Source: Rhodobacter aestuarii
Lineage (GTDB): Bacteria; Pseudomonadota; Alphaproteobacteria; Rhodobacterales; Rhodobacteraceae
Length of the DNA stretch: 64,000 nucleotides
Reading direction: 5' to 3'
Assembly: GCF_900156655.1 (NCBI RefSeq)
Contig: NZ_FTOG01000009.1
Span: 62,001-126,000 of the forward strand
Shown here: positions 48,268-57,701 of the stretch, one piece after another
How the letters are laid out: every line of letters begins with the position of its first letter
Position numbering within the stretch: position 1 is the stretch's first letter
The notes under the pieces: model-generated
Seen by the model: only the letters and a program-made list of their open reading frames with translations
Databases searched by the model: none
Told to the model about the DNA's origin: nothing
Position numbers and translations under genes: made by a program

Positions 48268-49457
48268 GCGCGCCGGATTTCCTGATCCAGAATACGGGCG
48301 ATCGTCGCCGCATCCACCTCAGAGAAGGTGAGCGGCAGACGCAGATCGAGCAGTCCCGCAAGAATGCGATCGGTGCGCGGCAGAAGTTGCGCAGGCACGT
48401 AGCGCCAGCTTTCGTGACGCGAGGTGAAGGCGACGGGCTCTTCCGCCCCGAACCATTTCAGCTCGACCCCACGGGCAGCGCAGCGTGCCATAAGCGACAG
48501 AATGCGCGGCTCTGTCCAATCGGGCAGCAAAAACTGGAAAGAAGAGCCCACAAAGGCCTCTTCTTGGGGACGCGGGATGATCCGCAGCCCCGGCGTGGCA
48601 GAAAGTCCCGCTTCCAGCGCCCGGTAGAGCGCATTCCAGCGGGTAATCTTTTGCGGCAGTTCGGCAATTTGCGGGCGCAAGATCGCCGCGCGCAGATTGT
48701 CCATACGGCCAGAGACATTGGGCGTGTGGTATTTCAGCCCCTCAAACACCTCCGGCGGGGGGGCGGCGCGGTGGCGATCATAGAGCATGTAACTGCCCGA
48801 CAGCAGGATCATTTTCGCCATCACCACCGGGTCATCTGAGATCAACAGCCCGCCTTCACCCGAGTTCATATGCTTGTAGGTCTGGGTCGAATAGCAGCCC
48901 ACCACCCCATGGCGACCAGAGGGCACACCGCACCACGCCGCGCCCATCGTATGCGCGCAATCCTCAATCACCTTGAGCCCGGCCCCTTCGGCGATGTCCA
49001 TCAGCCGATCCATGTCACAGACATGCCCGCGCATATGCGACAGCAGCAGCACCTTGGCGCCCGCACTGGTGGCTTTGTCCGCCAGATCATCTAGGTCGAT
49101 CACCAGATCCTCGGTCACCTCAACGAAAACAGGCTCGGCCCCCAGTGCTGCAATCGCGCCCGGCACCGGGGCGAGCGTGAAGGCATTGGTCAAAACCCGG
49201 TCGCCCGGTGCCACGCCAAGGGCGCGCAACGCACAGCCCATCGCATATCCGCCCGAGGCCACGGCCAAACAGTAAGCCGCGCCGGTATATGTTGCAAAAT
49301 CAACTTCTAGCGCCGCTGTTTCGCCCATTTCACCCGGCGCGACGTTGTATCTGTGCAAGCGTCCCGATTGCAAAACCGCCAGGGCTGCGGCGATCCCAGC
49401 CTCTGAAATCGGCTCTTGCTGGGTGAAATTGCCGGTGAAAACCTCGATCTCATCCAT
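48264..49457 (-). CDS. DegT/DnrJ/EryC1/StrS-family aminotransferase
   Basis: A 397-aa PLP-dependent protein; the PLP lysine is K195 in YSTQTYKHMNSGEGG. Family members transaminate sugar nucleotides in surface polysaccharide or antibiotic pathways, but here the gene sits after an MFS exporter and gph, with no glycosylation genes in sight, so the substrate is unknown. It overlaps the MFS gene start by 8 nt (ATGGATGA). Length is normal. Confidence 0.85.
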   Translation of the reverse strand: MDEIEVFTGNFTQQEPISEAGIAAALAVLQSGRLHRYNVAPGEMGETAALEVDFATYTGAAYCLAVASGGYAMGCALRALGVAPGDRVLTNAFTLAPVPGAIAALGAEPVFVEVTEDLVIDLDDLADKATSAGAKVLLLSHMRGHVCDMDRLMDIAEGAGLKVIEDCAHTMGAAWCGVPSGRHGVVGCYSTQTYKHMNSGEGGLLISDDPVVMAKMILLSGSYMLYDRHRAAPPPEVFEGLKYHTPNVSGRMDNLRAAILRPQIAELPQKITRWNALYRALEAGLSATPGLRIIPRPQEEAFVGSSFQFLLPDWTEPRILSLMARCAARGVELKWFGAEEPVAFTSRHESWRYVPAQLLPRTDRILAGLLDLRLPLTFSEVDAATIARILDQEIRRA

Positions 49458-50682
49458 CGGTCTTATCCTTATTCAGGGCAAACAGCGCGCAAGCCAAAGC
49501 CAACACCAGTGCGGCAATGAAATAGGCCGCATCGGGGCTTTGCACCGGGGCGGCATCGGTGAGGAAATAGCCGAAGACTTGGGCGAAGAACAGCGTGCCC
49601 ACCAACATCGCAAGGCTTTCGAGCGCGCCGATACCGCCTTGCAACGCGCCTTGTTCTTCCTCCGGCACTGCGCGCGACATCATTGCGATCAACGTGGGTT
49701 GGGCGAAACCTTCGGGGCCGTGGAAGATCAAGAGCAAGATCACCGCGCCAATGCCGCCTGCAAAGCCATAGCCCGCTGCCGCGACGAAGGAGATGGTGAG
49801 CCCCAACAGCGCTGCGCGTCGCTCCCCAAGCCAAGCGACCGTCGGGCCGGTGAGCACGCCTTGAAAGAATGCCCAGACAAGCCCGAAAGCAGCGAGTGAA
49901 AGGCCGATCACCGCCTCTGACCAGCCGAATTTGGCGATCCCCCAAAACGGCCAAATTGCCGGGTAAACGGCGGAACCAAAGGCATAGATCCCCAAAACGA
50001 CGATCAACCGCGTGACACCTTTTGCGCGGCGAAAAACGGCAAACACGCCAAAGGGGTTGGCCTCGCGCCACACAATCGCGCGGCGTTTGGAGCGTGCAAG
50101 CGTTTCTGGCAAAAAGAAAAAGCCCCAAATTAGGTTCGCGCCCGCAAGGCCGGCGGCCACCCAAAATGGCACACGCGGCCCCAGCGCGCCCAGCAAGCCG
50201 CCCAAGGCGGGCCCCATGACAAAGCCAAGCCCCAAGGCCGCGCCGAGCCAGCCAAAGGCGCGGGCGCGCTGCGCGGGCACCGTGATATCGGCGATATAGG
50301 CATTGGCAATCACCGGGGTCGCACCGCAAATCCCCGCCGTGATCCGCGCGGCAAAAAGCCAAGCAAGGCTCGGCGCCAGCGCATAAAGCAAATAGTCCAC
50401 GCAAAGGCCCGCCAGCGCGAGCAACAGCAGCGGGCGGCGGCCAAAGCGATCAGAGAGCGCGCCCATCAAAGGGGCGGCCAAAAACTGCGCCAGCGCATAG
50501 CTCGCATAAAGCCAGCTGCCGACCTGCACCGCCTCAGAAAGCGCAATTCCGCCAACCTCTTCAATCAGGCGCGGCAGCACCGGCACGATCAGCCCCAGCC
50601 CCGCCATGTCTAAAAACACCACCGCCAAAATAAAGGCGGTGGCGCGGCGGTTGCTGCGCTGAGGGTCCGTGATTTCAGACAT
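49450..50682 (-). CDS. MFS transporter, TetA-like drug/proton antiporter family
   Basis: A 410-aa membrane protein with about 12 helices. The motif A loop GALSDRFGRRPLLL between helices 2 and 3 and the motif C-like region near GLVMGPALGGLLGALG-type glycines (about residue 145) are those of the DHA1/TetA drug:proton antiporters. It may export a drug or a metabolite; the substrate is unknown and it need not confer tetracycline resistance. It overlaps gph by 8 nt (ATGTCTGA) and DegT by 8 nt. Confidence 0.87.
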   Translation of the reverse strand: MSEITDPQRSNRRATAFILAVVFLDMAGLGLIVPVLPRLIEEVGGIALSEAVQVGSWLYASYALAQFLAAPLMGALSDRFGRRPLLLLALAGLCVDYLLYALAPSLAWLFAARITAGICGATPVIANAYIADITVPAQRARAFGWLGAALGLGFVMGPALGGLLGALGPRVPFWVAAGLAGANLIWGFFFLPETLARSKRRAIVWREANPFGVFAVFRRAKGVTRLIVVLGIYAFGSAVYPAIWPFWGIAKFGWSEAVIGLSLAAFGLVWAFFQGVLTGPTVAWLGERRAALLGLTISFVAAAGYGFAGGIGAVILLLIFHGPEGFAQPTLIAMMSRAVPEEEQGALQGGIGALESLAMLVGTLFFAQVFGYFLTDAAPVQSPDAAYFIAALVLALACALFALNKDKTDG

Positions 50683-51349
50683 GAAGCGGCAGGAAACGCG
50701 CGATCAGCGCGCTTAAATCGGCATAGCTGTCGAGCATCGCCTCGGGGTCAAGGCGCGCGATATCGCGCCCCTCGGGGCCAAAACTGACCAAAACGCAGGG
50801 CACACCCACGGCCAAAGCCGTCTCTCGGTCTGTTTTTGTGTCCCCAATCAAAAGCGACCGCGCAACCGCGCCCCCTGCCCGTTCCACTGCCGCATGATAG
50901 GGCGCCGGGTCAGGCTTGCGGGTGGGCAGGGTATCTGCCCCAATCAGCGCATCAAAGAGCCCCGTCACCCCTAGTTTATCGAGCAGATTGCGCGCCAGCC
51001 CCTCGGGCTTATTGGTGCAAATCGCGGTGCGATACCCTGCCGTGCGCAACGCCGCAACCGCGCCCGCAGCCCCGGGGTAAAGCCTTGAATGCACACAGAT
51101 ATGATCTGCGTAATGCCCCAAAAGGCGCAGATAATCTTCCTCAATCAATTGCGCGGCATCCGCTGTCCCCGCGCGCGCGTGGCCCAAAGCGAGCATCGCG
51201 CGCCCCCCATGGAAGGCCGTGCGCGCATCCGCCGCCGGGTCTAACAAATTCCCCATGTCGCGCGCACGAAAACACGCATTGGCCGCCGCCACCAAATCGG
51301 CGGCTGTGTCCACCAATGTGCCATCAAGATCGAAAACCACGGTTTGCAC
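50675..51349 (-). CDS. gph: Phosphoglycolate phosphatase (HAD family)
   Basis: A 224-aa HAD hydrolase that removes phosphate from 2-phosphoglycolate, made by RuBisCO oxygenation and DNA repair. HAD motifs: I DLDGTLVD (catalytic D7 and D9), II CTNKPE, III with RKPDPAPY, and IV GDTKTDRETA. The start is GTG at 51349 with a GGGGGCG ribosome binding site upstream; the open frame extends to 52951 antisense to glmU and is a shadow. It is divergent from glmU. Confidence 0.88.
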   Translation of the reverse strand: MQTVVFDLDGTLVDTAADLVAAANACFRARDMGNLLDPAADARTAFHGGRAMLALGHARAGTADAAQLIEEDYLRLLGHYADHICVHSRLYPGAAGAVAALRTAGYRTAICTNKPEGLARNLLDKLGVTGLFDALIGADTLPTRKPDPAPYHAAVERAGGAVARSLLIGDTKTDRETALAVGVPCVLVSFGPEGRDIARLDPEAMLDSYADLSALIARFLPLHV

Positions 51350-51442
51350 TGTTACGCCCCCGAAAGATTGTGTGATGCCCGCCCTCTTGCGAGAAGATAT
51401 GGTATCGGTAAAACAGGCTGGAGCAGAAGAAAAGGCACCCCT

Positions 51443-52780
51443 ATGGCACTTGCCCTCGTGATCCTGGCCGCAGGTCAAGGAACCCGTATGAATTCCGACC
51501 TCCCCAAAGTGCTGCACCAAATTGGTGGCGCGCCGCTGGTGGCGCATGCTTTGGCGGCCGGCCAACGGCTTGCGCCCGAGAAATCGGTGGTGGTGGTCGG
51601 CCATGGGGCCGAAGCCGTGGCGAAAGCGGTGGGCAAATTCGACCCCGAGGCAGAGATTGCCTATCAACCCGAACAGCTTGGCACCGGCCATGCCGTGGCG
51701 CAGGCTTTGTTGCAAATTTCCAGTTTTGAGGGGAAGGTTCTCGTTCTTTACGGCGACACCCCCTTTATTCGCCCAGAAACCCTTGAGGCGCTTGTGAAAA
51801 GCACCGCTGATGTGGTGGTTTTGGGCTTTGAAGCCGCTGATCCGGGCCGCTATGGGCGGCTTGTGGTGGAAGGCGATCGGCTTGAAAAAATCGTTGAATT
51901 TAAAGACGCGAGCGAAGAAGAGCGCGCGATTACCTTGTGCAATTCGGGTGTGATCTGTTGCGATGCCTCGCTGCTCGCCCTTTTGGTGCGAGAGTTGAAA
52001 AATGACAATGCGGCGGGGGAATATTACCTGACCGATATCATCGAAGGCGCGCGGTCCAAAGGTCTTGTGGCCGAGGTGGTACGCTGCCCCGAAGAGGAAA
52101 CGCTTGGCATCAACACCCGCGCCGAACTGGCGCGGGCCGAGGCGCTTTTTCAAACCCGCGCGCGGGCCGAGGCGCTGGAAAACGGCGTCAGCATGGTGGA
52201 CCCGGAGACGGTCTATTTCGCGCTGGATACTTGGCTTGGGCGCGATGTGACGGTGGGGCCGAATGTGGTTTTTGGCCCCGGCGTAACGGTGGAAAGCGGC
52301 GCGTCGATTGAAGCCTTTTGCCATTTGGAGGGCTGCCACATTTCGCGCGGGGCGACGATTGGCCCCTTTGCGCGGCTGCGCCCCGGCGCGGAACTGGCCG
52401 AAGATGTGCATATTGGCAACTTCGTCGAGGTGAAAAACTCGCTTCTGGCCGAAGGGGTGAAGGTCGGGCACCTGACCTATTTGGGCGATACCAATGTGGG
52501 CGAGCACACAAATATCGGCGCGGGCACAATCACCTGCAATTATGATGGCGTGTTCAAGCACCGCACGACGATTGGTGCGAATGTCTTCATCGGCTCGGAT
52601 ACGATGCTGGTCGCGCCAGTCACGGTGGGCGATGGTGCGCTGACGGGCTCTGGCTCCACAATCACCGAAGATGTGCCCGCGGGCGCCGTGGCGCTCGCCC
52701 GGGCAAAGCAGGTGAACAAGCCGGGGCTGGCGGTGAAACTGTTTGAAATGCTGCGCGCCAAGAAAGCCGCGTTGAAGTAA
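51443..52780 (+). CDS. glmU: Bifunctional UDP-GlcNAc pyrophosphorylase / GlcN-1-P acetyltransferase
   Basis: A 445-aa enzyme that makes UDP-GlcNAc for peptidoglycan and LPS. The N-terminal nucleotidyltransferase has the motif LAAGQGTRM (residues 8-16) and LPKVLH; the C-terminal half is the left-handed beta-helix of hexapeptide repeats (GPFARLRPGAELAEDVHIGN and GAGTITCNYDG). Length is normal. It lies 12 nt before glmS, so the two steps from fructose-6-phosphate are made together. Confidence 0.93.
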   Translation: MALALVILAAGQGTRMNSDLPKVLHQIGGAPLVAHALAAGQRLAPEKSVVVVGHGAEAVAKAVGKFDPEAEIAYQPEQLGTGHAVAQALLQISSFEGKVLVLYGDTPFIRPETLEALVKSTADVVVLGFEAADPGRYGRLVVEGDRLEKIVEFKDASEEERAITLCNSGVICCDASLLALLVRELKNDNAAGEYYLTDIIEGARSKGLVAEVVRCPEEETLGINTRAELARAEALFQTRARAEALENGVSMVDPETVYFALDTWLGRDVTVGPNVVFGPGVTVESGASIEAFCHLEGCHISRGATIGPFARLRPGAELAEDVHIGNFVEVKNSLLAEGVKVGHLTYLGDTNVGEHTNIGAGTITCNYDGVFKHRTTIGANVFIGSDTMLVAPVTVGDGALTGSGSTITEDVPAGAVALARAKQVNKPGLAVKLFEMLRAKKAALK

Positions 52781-52792
52781 AGGGTCGGATAG

Positions 52793-54607
52793 ATGTGTGG
52801 GATCATTGGCATTTTGGGCCACCACGAGGTTGCCCCCCTGCTGGTTGAGGCGCTCAAACGGCTCGAATATCGCGGCTATGACAGCGCCGGGATTGCCACG
52901 GTGAGCAAGGGCGTGCTGGATCGGCGTCGGGCTGTCGGCAAGCTGGTGCATCTGTCAGATTTGCTGGTGCATGAGCCGCTGGCCGGGCGTCTGGGTATTG
53001 GCCACACCCGTTGGGCCACGCATGGCGCCGCGACCACGGGCAATGCGCATCCGCATCGCTCTGGCCCGGTGGCGGTGGTGCATAACGGGATCATCGAAAA
53101 CTTCCGCGACTTGCGCGAAGAACTGGCCGAAGCAGGCATCACCCCCGAAACGCAGACTGATACGGAAACTGTGGCCCTGCTCACCCGGATGCATATGGAG
53201 CGCGGTATGGGCCCCCATGCGGCCGCCATTGCGACGCTGCATAAGCTTGAGGGGGCCTTTGCGCTTTTGTGGATCTTTGAGGGCGAAGACAATCTGATGA
53301 TCGCCGCCCGCAAAGGCTCGCCGCTGGCGATTGGCCATGGCGAGGGCGAGATGTTTGTGGGCTCGGATGCGATTGCGCTCTCGCCCTTCACCGACCGGAT
53401 CACCTATCTGGAAGAGGGCGATTACGCCTTTGTCACCCGCGCGGGCGTTGAGATTTTCGACCAAGCGGGCGTGGTGGTGCATCGGGGCGAAACCAAGGTC
53501 GACCGCAGCGCCACGCAGGTGGAAAAAGCGGGTTACAAGCACTTCATGGCGAAAGAAATCGCAGAGCAGCCCGTGGTTTTGGGTGACGCTTTGCGACATT
53601 ATCTGACCCTCGACGGGGTGAATTTGCCGCCAGAGTTGGACTTTTCCAGCATTGAGCGGTTGACGCTCGTGGCCTGCGGCACGGCTTTCTATGCCTGCTC
53701 TGTGGCCAAGTATTGGTTTGAAACGCTCGCCGGTATTCCGTGCGAAATTGATGTGGCTTCCGAGTTCCGCTACCGCGAACCGCCGATGCCCATTCAAAGC
53801 TATGCACTGTTTGTCAGCCAATCGGGGGAAACCGCCGATACGCTGGCGGCTTTGCGCTATTGTGCGGGCAAGGTCGCCAAAACCGTTGCGGTGGTGAACG
53901 TGCCAAGCTCGTCCATCGCGCGCGAGGCCGATCTGGCGCTGCCGATTTTGGCGGGGGTTGAGGTGGGCGTAGCCTCTACCAAAGCCTTCACCTGCCAATT
54001 GCTGGCACTCGCTGTGATGGCGCTCAAAGCCGGGCGCGACCGGGGGCATTTGACCAAGGTGCAGTTCGACGGGCATCTCGATACTCTGCGCGCGATGCCG
54101 GGGCTGATGAATGCCGCGCTGACCACGGCGGATGACATTGCCAAGCTTGCCGAGCAACTTGCCGAAGCGCAGGATATTTTGTTCTTGGGGCGCGGTCCGA
54201 TGTATCCGCTCGCCTTGGAGGGCGCGCTGAAGCTCAAGGAAATCAGCTACATCCATGCAGAGGGTTATGCGTCGGGCGAGCTGAAGCACGGGCCGATCGC
54301 GCTGATTGACCGGACCGTGCCAGTGATTGTGATGGCCCCGCATGACAAGCTTTTCGACAAGACCGTGTCGAACATGCAAGAGGTGATGGCGCGCCACGGC
54401 AAAGTGCTGTTGGTGACCGATGGCAAAGGCGTGGCAAGCGCCGCTGAGGGCACTTGGGCGCATCTGCGCATGCCCGAAGTGGCCGAGCCTTTTGCGCCGC
54501 TGCTTTACGCCCTGCCCGCGCAACTCTTGGCCTATTACACCGCCATCGCGAAGGGCACGGATGTCGATCAGCCGCGCAACCTCGCCAAATCGGTGACGGT
54601 GGAATAA
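52793..54607 (+). CDS. glmS: Glutamine--fructose-6-phosphate aminotransferase (isomerizing)
   Basis: A 604-aa enzyme: N-terminal glutaminase domain beginning with the nucleophile C2 (MCGIIGILG) and two C-terminal SIS sugar-isomerase domains (YALFVSQSGETADTLAALR; LFLGRGPMYPLALEGALKLKE split here). It makes glucosamine-6-phosphate for the hexosamine pathway. No glmS ribozyme is expected in this phylum or seen. Its stop overlaps the next start by 1 nt (TAATG). Confidence 0.93.
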   Translation: MCGIIGILGHHEVAPLLVEALKRLEYRGYDSAGIATVSKGVLDRRRAVGKLVHLSDLLVHEPLAGRLGIGHTRWATHGAATTGNAHPHRSGPVAVVHNGIIENFRDLREELAEAGITPETQTDTETVALLTRMHMERGMGPHAAAIATLHKLEGAFALLWIFEGEDNLMIAARKGSPLAIGHGEGEMFVGSDAIALSPFTDRITYLEEGDYAFVTRAGVEIFDQAGVVVHRGETKVDRSATQVEKAGYKHFMAKEIAEQPVVLGDALRHYLTLDGVNLPPELDFSSIERLTLVACGTAFYACSVAKYWFETLAGIPCEIDVASEFRYREPPMPIQSYALFVSQSGETADTLAALRYCAGKVAKTVAVVNVPSSSIAREADLALPILAGVEVGVASTKAFTCQLLALAVMALKAGRDRGHLTKVQFDGHLDTLRAMPGLMNAALTTADDIAKLAEQLAEAQDILFLGRGPMYPLALEGALKLKEISYIHAEGYASGELKHGPIALIDRTVPVIVMAPHDKLFDKTVSNMQEVMARHGKVLLVTDGKGVASAAEGTWAHLRMPEVAEPFAPLLYALPAQLLAYYTAIAKGTDVDQPRNLAKSVTVE

Positions 54608-55440
54608 TGGCCCGCAAGCGCCGCAGCCGGGTGATTGTGGCTGAAGACCGCCCGATGACCGAAGAAGAGGCGCAACTGGCCGCCGAAGCCGCCGCCTATG
54701 CAGCCTCCGACGCAGAATATACGCAATATGCGGAGGCCGAAGAGGAAGACCTTGGCCCGCCGCCCAGCGTAGACGAAGCAATTGCCGCGCTTGAAAGCTG
54801 CGGCGATGCGGAGCGTGCCGAAAGCGCGGCGGCCTATCACAAGGTCGAGCGGCGCTATTTGGGCATTACCGTACCACTGATTGAAGACATGGCGCGGCTG
54901 TGGCGCGCACAATGCACGCTTGAGGAACGCGTCGCGCTGGCCGAGGGGTTGTGGCGCTCTGACGTGCATGAGGCAATGGTTGCGGCGGCGAAACTGCTCA
55001 CCCAAGCGCGCATTCGCCCCGATGACGCGGTCTGGGAAACCATCGCCGGATGGGCGCCCGGTTTCAACGGCTGGGCGGTCGCCGATCACGCCTGTAATGC
55101 GGGCGGGCGGCGGCTGATTGGAGCGCCCGAACGGCTCGATCAGGTCGAAGCGTGGTTGCAGAATTCGAACATGTGGACCCGGCGCGCGGCGCTGGTTATC
55201 ACGCTGCCCTTTACAAAATCGAACAATCCGAGCGAAGAAGAACAAGCAGCGAGAACCCGCGTTCTGGGCTGGTGTGAAACCCTCGCGCCGGAGCGCGAAT
55301 GGTTCATCCAAAAGGCAATTGGCTGGTGGCTGCGCGAGCTTTCAAAGCATGATGCGACTGCCGTGCGCAATTGGCTTGCCCAGCATGGCGAGATGCTCAA
55401 GCCCTTTGCGCGCAAAGAAGCCGCGAAACACCTGAAGTAA
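54607..55440 (+). CDS. DNA alkylation repair protein, AlkD-like (HEAT repeats)
   Basis: A 277-aa protein. After an acidic N-terminus (about residues 15-60) the rest is an array of helical repeats typical of AlkC/AlkD DNA glycosylases (DMARLWRAQCTLEERVALAEGLWRS...). The catalytic tryptophan/aspartate region is hinted at by the WTRRAALVITLPF segment, but full conservation could not be checked. Its coupling to glmS by TAATG is unexpected. An uncharacterised HEAT-repeat protein is an alternative. Confidence 0.78.
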   Translation: MARKRRSRVIVAEDRPMTEEEAQLAAEAAAYAASDAEYTQYAEAEEEDLGPPPSVDEAIAALESCGDAERAESAAAYHKVERRYLGITVPLIEDMARLWRAQCTLEERVALAEGLWRSDVHEAMVAAAKLLTQARIRPDDAVWETIAGWAPGFNGWAVADHACNAGGRRLIGAPERLDQVEAWLQNSNMWTRRAALVITLPFTKSNNPSEEEQAARTRVLGWCETLAPEREWFIQKAIGWWLRELSKHDATAVRNWLAQHGEMLKPFARKEAAKHLK

Positions 55441-55444
55441 GGGC

Positions 55445-56215
55445 TTAGCTGCGTTTCGCCGCCGCCCAATCCCGGACGGCATTGCCAAAAGCCTCAAACA
55501 GAGGGCGCGAAACCGGGTCTTGCGCGGCATTCCATTCGGGGTGCCATTGCACAGCCATCGTGAAGCCGGGCGCATCTTTCACATAAATCGCCTCGGGCGT
55601 GCCATCTTCGGCGCGGCCTTCAATCACGATGCGGGGCCCCGGTTGGCAAATCCCCTGCCCGTGCAGCGTGTTGGTCAGAACCTCATCTGCGCCGAACAAT
55701 TGCGCGAACCGCCCGCCAGGCTCCAAATGCACCTTGTGGCGCAACGCAAAAGATTCCTCCAGCGTGCCTTCGGGCGGCATGCGGTGGTTCATCCGGCCCG
55801 GCAACTCGCGAATTTCAGGGTGCAGCGTGCCCCCCATCGCCACATTCACCTCTTGAAAGCCACGACAAATGCCAAAAAACGGCTGGCCACGCTCCACACA
55901 GGCGCGCACCAAAGGCAACGTGATCGCATCGCGGGCGCGGTCAAAGGCGCCGTGTTTCTCGGTCGGCTCTTCCCCATATTCCTCGGGGTGGATGTTCGGG
56001 CGCCCGCCGGTGAACAGAAAGCCGTCGCAGACCTCCATCAATTCCTCGACCGCAACCATTTCAGGATCGGCGGGGATCAAAAGCGGAATGCAATCCGACA
56101 CACGCGCCACCGCGCAAGAGTTCATCTGCCCGCCTTCATGGATCGGGTAATGGTCGTTCAGAAGACCTCTGTTGCCAATGATCCCGACGACCGGGCGATG
56201 TGCTGCGCTTGCCAT
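55445..56215 (-). CDS. Gamma-glutamyl-gamma-aminobutyrate hydrolase family protein (class I GATase fold)
   Basis: A 256-aa PuuD/peptidase C26-type hydrolase. The nucleophile elbow FFGICRGFQEVNVAMGG contains C117, and the catalytic histidine is in VQWHPEW near residue 220. Family members hydrolyse gamma-glutamyl bonds, for example gamma-Glu-GABA from putrescine degradation; no other putrescine gene is in the window. The start at 56215 has a strong AAAGGAG ribosome binding site. Confidence 0.87.
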   Translation of the reverse strand: MASAAHRPVVGIIGNRGLLNDHYPIHEGGQMNSCAVARVSDCIPLLIPADPEMVAVEELMEVCDGFLFTGGRPNIHPEEYGEEPTEKHGAFDRARDAITLPLVRACVERGQPFFGICRGFQEVNVAMGGTLHPEIRELPGRMNHRMPPEGTLEESFALRHKVHLEPGGRFAQLFGADEVLTNTLHGQGICQPGPRIVIEGRAEDGTPEAIYVKDAPGFTMAVQWHPEWNAAQDPVSRPLFEAFGNAVRDWAAAKRS

Positions 56216-56301
56216 AACGTGCTCCTTTGCACTCAAGCTAATGGCTCAGCGCCAATGCGCAAGCCTTTCGGCATGCGCAGCTTTTGTGCATGCGCGCAGG
56301 G

Positions 56302-56730
56302 TCAGGCCGCGGCGGCTTCGGCAGCGAGTTTGCGAATACGCTCGACCATCGCCGCCAGCCCGTTCGAGCGTTGCGCGCTTAGATGCGCATCAAGCCCAAG
56401 CCGCCCCATTTCCGCCTTGGCGTCGACCGCGCCCACCTCCGTCACCGTCAGGCCCGAATAAAGCGTGTGCAAGAGCGCGATCAGCCCTTGCACGATCATC
56501 GCATCCGAAGCGCCTTCAAAATCAAACACCGCCTGCGGCCCAGTGCCTTCGATGCGCGGCATCAACCACACTTGGCTCGCGCAGCCTTCGACCTTGGTGG
56601 CGGGCACTTTGAGCGCCTCATCCAGCGGCGGCAGCGCTTTGCCCATTTCAATCACATGGCGGTAGCGGTCTTCCCAATCATCGAGGAAGTCGAAAGTTTC
56701 GGCGATCTCTTCGAAGGCGGGGCTGGCCAT
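56302..56730 (-). CDS. sufE: SufE family sulfur acceptor
   Basis: A 142-aa cytoplasmic protein that accepts persulfide sulfur from SufS for Fe-S cluster assembly. The acceptor cysteine is C50 in VEGCASQVWL. It is divergent from the lipoprotein gene at 56868. The rest of the Suf system is not in this window except SufT (62284) and an A-type carrier (63880), both some distance away. Confidence 0.9.
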   Translation of the reverse strand: MASPAFEEIAETFDFLDDWEDRYRHVIEMGKALPPLDEALKVPATKVEGCASQVWLMPRIEGTGPQAVFDFEGASDAMIVQGLIALLHTLYSGLTVTEVGAVDAKAEMGRLGLDAHLSAQRSNGLAAMVERIRKLAAEAAAA

Positions 56731-56867
56731 GGCTCTCTCCGGTATTGCTGCGCTGCAACATGGGTAGCCTGCGACGTTGCTTGCGTCCAGTGCGCCATGT
56801 GCCGCTTTTCAAAGCCTGCGCAATAAGCTACCCAGACAGGGACCATTTCTGCCCGACCGGAGTGACC

Positions 56868-57362
56868 ATGACCGAGATCCGCCGTTTCGCCCCCGTGGCT
56901 CTGCTGTTGGCCAGTTCTGTGGCGCTTTCGGGCTGTGGCTGGAAAGACAGCAAGATGAACCCGTGGAACTGGTTCTCGCAGGAAGAGGTGACCACGCTCG
57001 CGCCGAAGGAAGGCTATCCGGAGATCGCCAATGACCCACGCGAACTGGTTGCCACGGTGACCAAGCTGGAGATCAAGCGCACCCAAGGCGGCGCGATTGT
57101 CGCCGCCACCGGTATGCCGCCGACGCAGGGCTGGTGGGGCGCCGATTTGCTGGCGGAAAACGATGGTAGCCCGGTCGATGGGGTGATGACCTATCGCTTC
57201 GTTGCCGCTTGGCCGAACCCGGGCAGCCCCGCAGGCCAACGCATCAGCACCCCCGAATCGCGCGAGATCACCGCCGCCGCCTTCATCAACAATGTGAAGC
57301 TTGCGCAGGTGAAAAAGGTCGTGGTGATTGGCGCTGGCAACCAGCGCGCAGTCAGCCGCTGA
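56868..57362 (+). CDS. Lipoprotein of unknown function
   Basis: A 164-aa predicted lipoprotein with lipobox ALSGC (lipid cysteine at residue 23). The mature part begins with a Trp-rich stretch (KMNPWNWF) and looks mainly beta. I do not recognise a named family. The start MTEIRRFAP at 56868 was chosen because the signal sequence begins there; the frame is open upstream from 56745. It is divergent from sufE. Confidence 0.75.
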   Translation: MTEIRRFAPVALLLASSVALSGCGWKDSKMNPWNWFSQEEVTTLAPKEGYPEIANDPRELVATVTKLEIKRTQGGAIVAATGMPPTQGWWGADLLAENDGSPVDGVMTYRFVAAWPNPGSPAGQRISTPESREITAAAFINNVKLAQVKKVVVIGAGNQRAVSR

Positions 57363-57701
57363 GGCCCTTCAAACAGCATTCAAGCTGACAGACTTTCGCG
57401 TGCAATGGTCGCGAAAGCGCCAGAATCGGCGCGCGGTTGAGCCACGCGCCAAGCCGATAAATACATCAAACCACCTGATCAAATTTTAAGCAATTCGACG
57501 CCTATTGAGAAGCGAAGGCGCTTGAAAGAGGCGATCGCCGCTCTTGGAGGCGGTGCGACGCATCCCCCCGTTGGGGAATGCCGTCACTTTCTCGGCCTCG
57601 TAAACTTGACACTTTTTCTGGGCACGCGCGAAATCAGCCAATCCATTGGCCATGCAGGCATATCACTTAGGTTTATGCCCGCTTTTTATGAGGAGATACG
57701 C
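57363..57701. other. 339-nt intergenic region with a promoter and hairpins
   Basis: This gap between two lipoprotein genes has no supportable gene. It contains a possible hairpin near 57425-57458 with two alternative stems (ATCGGC/GCCGAT and GGCGCG/CGCGCC) and no T-run, and further on the promoter and inverted repeat described separately at 57606-57650. It is fairly AT-rich near 57470-57500. Confidence 0.5.
57606..57634 (+). promoter_or_regulatory. Candidate promoter of the YTPP-repeat lipoprotein gene
   Basis: A consensus -35 TTGACA (57606-57611) is followed after 17 nt by a weak -10 (CGAAAT, 57629-57634). Directly downstream is a perfect inverted repeat GCCAAT-CC-ATTGGC (57637-57650) over the expected transcript start, a likely operator. 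Confidence 0.45.

Noticed and set aside
51350-52951. Upstream extension of the gph frame
   Set aside because: It is antisense to glmU and has a low-complexity His/Arg-rich translation.
57425-57458. Mutually exclusive stems suggestive of an attenuator
   Set aside because: There is no U-tract, no leader peptide and the region lies after a gene end with no biosynthetic gene downstream.
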